A program made the translations under genes and the position numbers. Shown one piece after another: positions 17,548 to 23,592 of a stretch of DNA of 23,592 bases. Below the pieces are notes generated by a model that saw only the letters and a program-made list of their open reading frames with translations, did not search any database and was not told where the DNA came from. Origin of the DNA: Pseudomonadota bacterium (GTDB lineage Bacteria; Pseudomonadota; Alphaproteobacteria; Thalassobaculales; Thalassobaculaceae); contig JAQBUJ010000002.1 in the NCBI GenBank assembly GCA_027623845.1, forward strand, positions 1 to 23,592, written 5' to 3'. Positions within the stretch are counted from its first letter, which is position 1. Each line of letters begins with the position of its first letter.

Positions 17548-18717
17548 ATGAATGAACTCTCACCTCTGGCCAATGCCCCGAGCCGGGCAGAACATGCCGC
17601 AGGCATGGCCGAATATCAGGCGGATGGCGTACGCCGCGCCGCCGAAATCGGTAATCGCGGGCCAGTGCGCTTGGGCCCCGATGGCAAGCTGCACCCGGAT
17701 ATCCTCGCGGCCTATTGGGAGCATGGCTATTACATCTTCGAGGGTGTCATCGGCCCGGACGAGGTCGCGGCGCTACGCGCCGACGCCGTCAATATGTTGG
17801 AGCGGGCGCCGGTGCGCCCCGGCGCCGATGTCGACGCTAAGGGCCGCCCGGCGCTTGGCCGTGACCATGCGCGTGAGCCCTATACCTTCACCAAGCCGCT
17901 TGGTGATCCCTGGGGCGGAACGACCAAGCTGAATGGCCGACATCCCTCCCAGATGGCCCAGCCGGTCGCCGACAGCGACGCGCCGGAGGAGGTCGTCTTC
18001 CTGATGTACGGCATGTGCCAGGAGATGCCTGCCGGATTGCGTGTTTACGGCCATCCCAAGCTGCTCGCCATCGCCGCCTCGATCAACGGCGATGATTTCG
18101 TGCCCTATAACGATGCGATCTTCGTCAAACAGGCCGGTCTTGGCGGCTCGGTCGCCTGGCACCAGGACGGGGTGACCCACTGGAACAACCCGAAATGGGA
18201 CATGGGCATCCATGGGTTCAACTTTCAGGTGCAACTCTACGAGACCACACCGGCCAATTGCCTGTGGGTCAAGCCGAGCACGCACAAGGAAGGTCGCGTC
18301 GATATTAAGAAATTGGTGGCTGAGAACGGCGGCGCCGAGGCCCTGCCCGGCACCGTACCCCTGGTTTGCCAGCCCGGCGACGTGACCGTGGTCAACCGTC
18401 AGATGCTGCATGGTTCCTTTGCCAATACCTCGGAGATGCAGCGCATCTCGCTCACTTTCGGCTTTCATCGCCGCGCGTCGGTGCTTGGCCAGAAGGGCGC
18501 GCTCAGCATGGGCGCCGAGACGGTCTATGACGAGAAACGGGTCTTCGAGCGTGCGGCTGTCATCCAGGTCGGCATCGACGCCCGGAGCACACATTTTCCT
18601 GACGAAACGTCGTTTCAATACCAGCCCTTTGCCGGGTTGGAGGACGAGTACCGGCTGAACGACGAAACCTTCGAGCGGGTGATCCGCGACTACAACACCA
18701 AGGATCTGGCGATCTGA
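17548..18717 (+). CDS. Phytanoyl-CoA dioxygenase (PhyH) family protein
   Basis: The 389-residue protein has the Fe(II)/2-oxoglutarate oxygenase facial triad: HxD as H205-Q-D207 in WHQDGVTHW, distal H288 in MLHGS, and the 2OG-binding Arg R299 in QRISLTFGFHRR. PhyH members hydroxylate many small molecules; the substrate here is unknown. It is longer than the minimal fold by an N-terminal segment and a C-terminal tail. I chose ATG 17548, with AAGGGAG 7 bases upstream, over in-frame starts at 17449, 17491 and 17509. The closest neighbour is a divergent CMD-family gene. A hairpin follows the stop. Confidence 0.85.
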   Translation: MNELSPLANAPSRAEHAAGMAEYQADGVRRAAEIGNRGPVRLGPDGKLHPDILAAYWEHGYYIFEGVIGPDEVAALRADAVNMLERAPVRPGADVDAKGRPALGRDHAREPYTFTKPLGDPWGGTTKLNGRHPSQMAQPVADSDAPEEVVFLMYGMCQEMPAGLRVYGHPKLLAIAASINGDDFVPYNDAIFVKQAGLGGSVAWHQDGVTHWNNPKWDMGIHGFNFQVQLYETTPANCLWVKPSTHKEGRVDIKKLVAENGGAEALPGTVPLVCQPGDVTVVNRQMLHGSFANTSEMQRISLTFGFHRRASVLGQKGALSMGAETVYDEKRVFERAAVIQVGIDARSTHFPDETSFQYQPFAGLEDEYRLNDETFERVIRDYNTKDLAI

Positions 18718-18767
18718 GACGGTCGAAGACCGCGTCTCAGCGTCGGACGCCAACCGGCAATGCCGGT
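18714..18767. terminator. Hairpins between dioxygenase and gspG stops
   Basis: The PhyH-family stop lies inside a hairpin (arms CTGAGACG 18714-18721 and 18733-18740, inner GTC/GAC). A second hairpin, ACCGGC-AAT-GCCGGT (18753-18767), follows, with a T-rich stretch TGTTTCTTGT shortly after. The genes are convergent, so this may end both transcripts; the T tract is imperfect. Confidence 0.5.
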
Positions 18768-18786
18768 CGATGTTTCTTGTCGATCG

Positions 18787-19239
18787 TTATTCCCAGCTTT
18801 TAATGTCGGCGTCTTCGCCGCTGCCGCCCTCGGTCTTGTCGGCGCCGAGCGAATATAGATCATAAGCGCCGTGCTCGCCGGGGTGGCGATAGCTGAACGG
18901 ACGGCCCCAGGGGTCGAGAAGCTGATCCGCCTTGCGCAAATACGGCCCATTCCAGGCCGGCGCTCCATCCGGCCGCTCCAAGAGCGCTTTGAGCCCAGCG
19001 TCCGCATCGGGATAACGCCCCATGTCGAGCCGGTAAATGTCGAGGATCGTCGACAATTGCTCAAGATTGATCCGCGCTGTCTTGGTCTTGGCGCCGCCAA
19101 GCAGGTTCATCACCCTCGGTGCGGCCAAGCCGGCGATCAATGCCAGAATAACCAGAACCACCAGCAGTTCGAGCAAGGTGAATCCCGCCTCCGTTCGATT
19201 TTTCGCCTTTCGGTTTAAACCGCGCCTTCGCCTGATCAA
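18787..19239 (-). CDS. gspG: Type II secretion system major pseudopilin GspG (orphan)
   Basis: The 150-residue protein has a basic leader ending EAG, then the prepilin motif FTLLELLVVLVILALIAGLAAPRV. Cleavage is expected after Gly19, with Phe+1 and Glu+5 in place, and a membrane helix of about 20 residues. The C-terminal part YDLYSLGADKTEGGSGEDADIKSW is the GspG beta region with the Ca2+-binding Asp cluster. GspG polymers drive the type II secretion piston. Start is TTG at 19239: no ATG is available, a TAG stop lies upstream in frame, and GAGGA sits 7 bases before. No other gsp gene or prepilin peptidase is near; it follows an aminotransferase gene by 93 bases. Confidence 0.9.
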   Translation of the reverse strand: MIRRRRGLNRKAKNRTEAGFTLLELLVVLVILALIAGLAAPRVMNLLGGAKTKTARINLEQLSTILDIYRLDMGRYPDADAGLKALLERPDGAPAWNGPYLRKADQLLDPWGRPFSYRHPGEHGAYDLYSLGADKTEGGSGEDADIKSWE

Positions 19240-19293
19240 TTTTCCGTCCTCGGCTTTCTATCCAGCCCCGCCACTATGCCGGGTGAGAGTATA

Positions 19294-19324
19294 GGGCGCC
19301 ATCGTTGCCGGCAATTCGGCGCCC
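19294..19324. other. Hairpin between aminotransferase and gspG
   Basis: A 7-bp stem GGGCGCC/GGCGCCC (arms 19294-19300 and 19318-19324) surrounds an inner palindrome TTGCCGGCAA. It sits just after the aminotransferase stop (19333, minus) and could end or attenuate that transcript before gspG. No T run follows on the minus strand. Confidence 0.4.
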
Positions 19325-19332
19325 CCGTATCG

Positions 19333-20532
19333 TTAGCTGAGGGCGGCGCAGGCGCGTTGAATACGCTCACAAGCTTCAATCAACTCTTCGGTGCTGGAAG
19401 CGTAGGAAATCCGGAAATGCGGCGAGATTCCGTAAGCGCCGCCATGGACGGTGGCGACATTCTCGGTCTCCAGCAGATAGAGAACAAAGTCCCGATCATT
19501 CTCAATAACCGCGCCAGCCGGGGTTTTCTTGCCAAGCACCCCGGCGCAACTTGGGTAGACATAAAACGCACCCTTGGGCGTCGGGCAGGATAGGCCGGTG
19601 GTCTGGTTGATCATCGACACCACCAGGTCGCGGCGATCCTCGAAGGATTTGGCCTGTTCGGCAATGAAGCCTTGGGGGCCGCTCAGCGCCGCGATCGCTG
19701 CGGCCTGACCAACCGAACTGGCCCCGGAGGTAACCAGCGATTGCAGTTTGGTCATCTGCTGGATCATTGCCGCCGGCGCCGCCGCGTAACCGACCCGCCA
19801 GCCGGTCATGGCATAGGATTTCGACACGCCGTTGGCGGTGACCGTGCGGTCGCGTAACGCTGGCTCTATCTCCACCATGGTAGAGAATTTCACACCATCG
19901 AAAGTGATGTGCTCGTAAATGTCGTCCATGATCACCCCGACATGGGGGTGGCGCAAAAGCACGTCGGCCAGGGCCCGTAACTCTGCTGCGTCATAGACCG
20001 CGCCGGTCGGGTTGTTGGGCGAGTTGAGCAACAACCATCTGGATTTCGGGGTGATCGCCGCTTCGAGTTGCGCCGGGGTCAGCTTAAAACCCTGGTCGAC
20101 GCCGCAAGGCACGATCACCGCTTTGCCGCCGGTGAATTTTATCATGTCGATATAGGCGACATAATACGGAGCCGGCAGGATGACTTCCTCATCGATATCC
20201 GTACCGGCCAACAGCGCGTTGAAGATCACCTGCTTGGAGCCGTTGCCGATGATGATCTCGTCGCGGCTGAAATGCAGACCGTTCTCGCGCTTGAATTTCT
20301 CGACCACCATGTCCTTCAGTTCGGCGCTGCCGCTGATCGTGGTGTATTTGGTTTCGCCGCGGAGCACGGCGGCATGAGCGGCCTCGACGATATGCGCGGG
20401 CGTTGGAAAATCGGGCTGACCGGAGCTGAGGGCGATGACGTCCATTCCCTCGGCTTTCATCTCCCGGGCTTTCTGTGACATCACCGCGCTGGGCGAAGTT
20501 TGGATACGATCCATATGGCGCGCGAACTTCAT
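19333..20532 (-). CDS. Pyridoxal-phosphate aspartate/aromatic aminotransferase, class I
   Basis: The 399-residue cytosolic enzyme belongs to fold-type I, subgroup Ib aspartate aminotransferases (Rhizobium/Thermus style). Signatures are SSGQPDFPTP near the start, NSPNNPTGAVY in the middle, DDIYEHITFDG, and the PLP lysine K238 in NGVSKSYAMTGWRVGY. Arg in the HFRISYASS segment would hold the alpha-carboxylate. It moves an amino group between aspartate or a similar amino acid and 2-oxoglutarate; narrow specificity cannot be read from sequence. It lies between the Rieske oxygenase (149 bases upstream on the same strand) and gspG. GGAAGGA lies 11 bases before the ATG, rather far. Confidence 0.94.
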   Translation of the reverse strand: MKFARHMDRIQTSPSAVMSQKAREMKAEGMDVIALSSGQPDFPTPAHIVEAAHAAVLRGETKYTTISGSAELKDMVVEKFKRENGLHFSRDEIIIGNGSKQVIFNALLAGTDIDEEVILPAPYYVAYIDMIKFTGGKAVIVPCGVDQGFKLTPAQLEAAITPKSRWLLLNSPNNPTGAVYDAAELRALADVLLRHPHVGVIMDDIYEHITFDGVKFSTMVEIEPALRDRTVTANGVSKSYAMTGWRVGYAAAPAAMIQQMTKLQSLVTSGASSVGQAAAIAALSGPQGFIAEQAKSFEDRRDLVVSMINQTTGLSCPTPKGAFYVYPSCAGVLGKKTPAGAVIENDRDFVLYLLETENVATVHGGAYGISPHFRISYASSTEELIEACERIQRACAALS

Positions 20533-20661
20533 GGCGGTCGCGATCCTTCCGTGGCTTGCAGTGATCAGGGCTCGACGGGTGCCGGCCCTGGTTCATATAG
20601 CTTAGCGTGGGTCGCTCAGCTGGGGCAGCTTAGACTGGAACACCGGGTCGTTGAAACGTGT

Positions 20662-20684
20662 TGAAGCGCACGGCGGGCGCTTCA
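20662..20684 (-). terminator. Hairpin over the Rieske gene stop
   Basis: A perfect 8-bp inverted repeat TGAAGCGC/GCGCTTCA with a 7-base loop (arms 20662-20669, 20677-20684) includes the stop codon of the oxygenase gene. Downstream on the minus strand only a short T stretch follows, so termination may be weak or partial. Confidence 0.4.
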
Positions 20685-21722
20685 CTCGGCGGCGGCTTTG
20701 TCCGGGCGTTCCTGGTCCGCCATTTCCGTGATGATCTTCTTTAGGAAATTCGGCCCCTTGTCGATCGCCAGCCGCACCGGTTGGCGGCCCCTGGGTTTGG
20801 CCTCGCGGCGCTGGATGGCTTCGAGGATCACCTTGTCCTCGTCGAAGGCGATGCGGAACTGTTCGTTCATTCGCTCGCCCATGGTCTCGTCGTCGATGCC
20901 GATATTACGGACATGCATCCAGTGATCGATCGTCTCGGTTTCGCTGACCGGTGTGAGGAAATGCACGGCGAACAGCCGGACTCCCAGATGCCGCTCATCC
21001 TCGCCGGCCTTGAGCGCTGCATCGGTGCTGCCGAAATCGATCACCGCCGTGCTGGGGGCGTGGAAATAGTAGTAGTGCCAGCGATCGACATTGCCTTTGA
21101 AATCGCCAAAAGCCTTGAAAAAGCCGATCGGCGGGGCATCGCGGATCCAGCGCGATGTCACCACCGTTCGGCCATCGCGTTCGACCTCGACCGGGACGCC
21201 GGCGCTTTCCGGGTTGCCGAGCGTGGTCGGGTGGACATAGGCCACATGTGCCGGATCGCAAAGATTGTCGGCCAGATGCACGTAGTTCGCCTCGATATAG
21301 AGCCCGTCGCCGAAATGCGGCGCCCACCCAGGCTGGTGTAATTGCGGCAGGTCGAACACTTGGCCGGTATCGGCGAGGGCGGGGTCGCCCATCCAAATCC
21401 AGACGATGCCGCCGGCCTCATGGGTTGGATAGTGGCGCACGGCGGCTGAAGCCGGCAGGTTGCTCTGCCCGGGAATACGCACACAGCGACCATTGGCGCC
21501 AAAAGTCATGCCGTGATAGCCGCACTCCACCGTGTCGCCCTTCAGCCTTCCCATGGAAAGCGGAAGCCGCTTATGCGGGCACTGGTCTTCCAGGGCGACG
21601 GGATCCCCCGCCTCGGTCCGGTAGAGAACGATATCTTCGTCCATGATCCGGATCGGCGTAAGGGCCCTGGGGACCGCATGCGACCAGCCGGCGACGTACC
21701 AACTATTGCGAACGAACGTCAT
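20682..21722 (-). CDS. Rieske non-heme iron ring-hydroxylating oxygenase (VanA-like)
   Basis: The 346-residue oxygenase component has a Rieske [2Fe-2S] motif CPH-x16-CGYH (C48, H50, C67, H70), then a non-heme Fe site in NLCDPAHVAYVH with bridging D156 and ligands H159 and H164. The single-subunit size and overall wording resemble vanillate O-demethylase and related O/N-demethylating monooxygenases rather than two-subunit ring dioxygenases. It needs a reductase, none of which is visible. The ATG at 21722 has GGAGG 7 bases upstream, ruling out a longer reading from 21776 that would run into the promoter palindrome. It is divergent from a molybdenum hydroxylase operon. Confidence 0.92.
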   Translation of the reverse strand: MTFVRNSWYVAGWSHAVPRALTPIRIMDEDIVLYRTEAGDPVALEDQCPHKRLPLSMGRLKGDTVECGYHGMTFGANGRCVRIPGQSNLPASAAVRHYPTHEAGGIVWIWMGDPALADTGQVFDLPQLHQPGWAPHFGDGLYIEANYVHLADNLCDPAHVAYVHPTTLGNPESAGVPVEVERDGRTVVTSRWIRDAPPIGFFKAFGDFKGNVDRWHYYYFHAPSTAVIDFGSTDAALKAGEDERHLGVRLFAVHFLTPVSETETIDHWMHVRNIGIDDETMGERMNEQFRIAFDEDKVILEAIQRREAKPRGRQPVRLAIDKGPNFLKKIITEMADQERPDKAAAE

Positions 21723-21758
21723 GCCTACCTCCAGTGTAACGGGGGCATCGCCTCTCGA

Positions 21759-21787
21759 TTGACACTCGAAATTCATTTGTATACGAA
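21759..21787 (+). promoter_or_regulatory. Candidate promoter of the molybdenum hydroxylase operon
   Basis: A perfect TTGACA (21759-21764) is followed after 17 bp by TACGAA (21782-21787, 3/6 match). Transcription would start near 21794 with a leader of about 145 bases to the ATG at 21940. Its spacer and -10 lie within the palindrome. Confidence 0.5.
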
Positions 21788-21796
21788 TGAATTTCG
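21767..21796. promoter_or_regulatory. 30-bp near-perfect palindrome, probable shared operator
   Basis: Left arm CGAAATTCATTTGTA and right arm TACGAATGAATTTCG pair at 14 of 15 positions around a GTATAC centre. A second inverted repeat ATACGAA-N5-TTCGTAT at 21781-21799 overlaps its right half. It covers the -10 regions of both divergent promoter candidates, as expected for a repressor site controlling both operons. A GTATAC core is compatible with GntR-type sites, but no regulator gene is in the window. Confidence 0.75.
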
Positions 21797-21804
21797 TATT
21801 TCAA
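21776..21804 (-). promoter_or_regulatory. Candidate promoter of the Rieske oxygenase gene
   Basis: On the minus strand TTGAAA (plus 21799-21804) and TACAAA (plus 21776-21781, 4/6 match) are 17 bp apart. RNA would begin near 21769, about 47 bases before the ATG. The element mirrors the plus-strand promoter exactly about the palindrome centre. Confidence 0.5.
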
Positions 21805-21939
21805 TATACCCCCAGGCATGATGGCTTGGAAACGGTGTGGAGGCCATGCGGATCGTCAACAGCGCCACTAATCCCAGGCGGTTGAGTCTCAGGCGGTCGG
21901 GTTGGTTCCGCTGCCATTGGCTCCGCTACGGGTAACGTC

Positions 21940-22854
21940 ATGGATTCAGCACACCTCCCGGATATAGATCAATCCTACGCCCGTCCCAGAACGATCGACG
22001 AAGCCCTGTCGCTTTTGGCGATAGGCGGCTGGACGGTTTTGGCCGGAGGCACCGATTTCTTTCCCGGTTTGCGCGACCGCCCGGTGACGGCCCCAATACT
22101 CGACATCACCGCCATCGACGGTTTGCGCGGCATTCGCTGCGATGGCGCCTATTGGCGCATTGGGGCGTTGACCCGCTGGAGCGATATCATCGCGGCAGAT
22201 CTGCCGCCGGCGTTCCAGGCCTTGCAGCAGGCGGCGCGGGAGGTTGGCTCGGTGCAGATCCAAAATCGCGCCACCGTCGCCGGCAATCTCTGCAATGCCT
22301 CACCGGCAGCCGACGGGGTTCCGCCGCTGCTGGCGCTTGATGCCGAAATCGTGGTGACCAGCGACGCCGGCTCGCGGCGGTTGGCGTTGGATGCGTTCGT
22401 TCTGGGCAATCGCAAGACCGCACTGGCGCCGGGCGAAATCGTCACCGAGGTACTGGTTCCCAAATCGGCGAGCCGGGGCGTCTCCAGCTTCGTAAAGCTC
22501 GGCATCCGACGTTATCTGGTGATTTCCATCGCCATGGTCGCTGCACGGATCGCCGCCGATGCCCAGGGGCGCATCACGGCGGCGGCGATTTCGGTGGGCG
22601 CCTGTTCTGCCGTGGCGCGTCGGTTGCCCTGCCTGGAGGATCGTCTGATCGGCCAACCGGCGACGCCGGCAACCCTGGCGCTGGTTACCGCTGGCGATGT
22701 CGCGGGCCTGTCGCCGATCGATGATACTCGCGCCCCCGCCGCCTATCGCCTGGAAGCGGCGGCCGAACTGATCCGCCGGGCGTTGGGCGTGTGTCTGGCT
22801 GGTCTTCCGTCGGGTCTTCCCACTGATGCGCCGTCAGGGGAGAGCGACCGGTGA
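21940..22854 (+). CDS. FAD-binding subunit of a xanthine dehydrogenase-family molybdenum hydroxylase
   Basis: The 304-residue medium subunit (CoxM/XdhB type) carries FAD motifs AGGTDFF (from 35) and TVAGNLCNASPAAD (112-125), plus the C-terminal CO-dehydrogenase flavoprotein region. It passes electrons from the iron-sulfur clusters to FAD and an acceptor. Its length is normal for the family. It is followed with a 4-base GTGA overlap by the fused iron-sulfur/Mo subunit, so the two form one complex. The substrate is unknown: xanthine, nicotinate-type rings, aldehydes and CO all use this subunit family. It is divergent from the Rieske gene. Confidence 0.92.
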   Translation: MDSAHLPDIDQSYARPRTIDEALSLLAIGGWTVLAGGTDFFPGLRDRPVTAPILDITAIDGLRGIRCDGAYWRIGALTRWSDIIAADLPPAFQALQQAAREVGSVQIQNRATVAGNLCNASPAADGVPPLLALDAEIVVTSDAGSRRLALDAFVLGNRKTALAPGEIVTEVLVPKSASRGVSSFVKLGIRRYLVISIAMVAARIAADAQGRITAAAISVGACSAVARRLPCLEDRLIGQPATPATLALVTAGDVAGLSPIDDTRAPAAYRLEAAAELIRRALGVCLAGLPSGLPTDAPSGESDR

Positions 22855-23592
22855 AGATTGATTTTCAGGTAAATGGCGAGGCGGTCAGCGCCGACATTGC
22901 CCCGACGGCGCGCCTGACCACGCTGCTACGCGATGTGCTTGATCTGAAGGGCACCAAGGTTGGTTGCGACGCCGGCGATTGCGGCGCTTGCTCGGTGGTT
23001 GTCGATGGCGCGGTTTGTTGCGGCTGTCTGGTCGCGGCTGGACAGCTCGACGGCGCCAAGGTCACCACGATCGAGGGGCTTGGCAATACCGCGACCGGCG
23101 CGCGCCTTGCCGCCACGTTCCTGCGCCATGGCGCGGCGCAATGCGGGATCTGCACCCCGGGAATGATGGTTAGCGCCGCTGTTTTGCTTGATCAAAAGGC
23201 AAGGCCGTCCCACCGAGACGTCGAGGATGCGCTTGGCGGCGTGCTTTGCCGCTGTACCGGCTATCGCAAAATCGTCGACGCGGTGATCGCTGCGGGGATC
23301 GACGCCGGCGTCGCCAATGAAAGCAGCGCGCCGGTCCTTGCGCCTCAGCGCGGCGCTGCGGTCGGCCATCCACTGGCGCGACTGGACGGGTTGGCGAAAG
23401 TCAATGGCACCGAGGTATTCGGCGCCGACGAGGTTCCCGACGGCGCTGCTCTGGTCCGGGTGGTGAGGAGCCCACATGCCCATGCGCGCTTTACCATCGG
23501 CGATCTGGCGGCTTTCAAGGGCGACCATTCCGGTATCGAGGTGATCCTTACCGCCGCTGATATTCCGGGCCGCAATCTGCATGGCGTGATCG
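22851..23592 (+). CDS. Fused [2Fe-2S]/molybdopterin subunit of a molybdenum hydroxylase (partial)
   Basis: The reading frame is open to the window edge (247 complete codons seen). A GTG start with AGGGGAG 8 bases upstream overlaps the preceding stop. Residues 1-155 are a two-cluster iron-sulfur subunit: plant-type cluster C39, C44, C47, C59, then the CxxC...CxC cluster C98, C101, C133, C135. From about residue 172 (GHPLARLDGLAKVNG) the chain continues as the N terminus of the Mo-binding large subunit, with RSPHAHARF matching that family. In most operons these are separate genes, so this is a fusion. The Mo-active-site residues that tell the substrate lie beyond the window. Confidence 0.92.
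   Translation, partial: MKIDFQVNGEAVSADIAPTARLTTLLRDVLDLKGTKVGCDAGDCGACSVVVDGAVCCGCLVAAGQLDGAKVTTIEGLGNTATGARLAATFLRHGAAQCGICTPGMMVSAAVLLDQKARPSHRDVEDALGGVLCRCTGYRKIVDAVIAAGIDAGVANESSAPVLAPQRGAAVGHPLARLDGLAKVNGTEVFGADEVPDGAALVRVVRSPHAHARFTIGDLAAFKGDHSGIEVILTAADIPGRNLHGVI

Overview
The window is about 23.6 kb of GC-rich DNA whose gene families, codon use and gene order point to an alphaproteobacterium, probably Rhodospirillales-like. The chain TIGR02300-family protein / aroA / cmk / rpsA / ihfB is a familiar alphaproteobacterial housekeeping block. I assign no genus.

Layout. Bases 1-71 look like the right terminus of an IS21-type insertion sequence. A tRNA-Ala(GGC) with its terminator follows on the minus strand, then a zinc-ribbon protein with an acidic tail (minus). 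The housekeeping block aroA-cmk-rpsA-ihfB (1222-5730, plus) comes next. The leader of rpsA carries an unusual array of 16-bp repeats, and rpsA ends in a strong intrinsic terminator. From 5899 to 11395 the minus strand holds a very large class III adenylate cyclase with SAM, AAA and helical-repeat regions, an AllA-like cupin, and a bifunctional ManC (GDP-mannose synthesis).

From 11482 to 16385 a five-gene plus-strand cluster encodes a ribokinase-family sugar kinase, a metal-dependent amidohydrolase, an M20D amidohydrolase/peptidase, and a FetA/FetB-type ABC pair. Spacing suggests one transcription unit: a scavenging or catabolic module of unknown substrate. A small lipoprotein and a carboxymuconolactone-decarboxylase-family protein (minus) are followed by a phytanoyl-CoA-dioxygenase-family protein (plus).

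The last region is metabolic. A minus-strand series encodes a Rieske non-heme iron oxygenase, a class I aminotransferase and an orphan GspG pseudopilin. Divergent from it, a molybdenum hydroxylase operon begins with an FAD subunit and then a subunit fusing the [2Fe-2S] and Mo domains, cut by the window edge. The 217-bp divergent intergenic region holds the most striking non-coding signal: a 30-bp near-perfect palindrome with overlapping, symmetric divergent promoter candidates, as expected for one regulator controlling both arms.

I see no CRISPR array, prophage, toxin-antitoxin or defence cassette. The most noteworthy items are the 21.8-kb palindrome/promoter, the rpsA leader repeats, the cyclase architecture, the fused Mo-hydroxylase beside a Rieske oxygenase, and the orphan pseudopilin.
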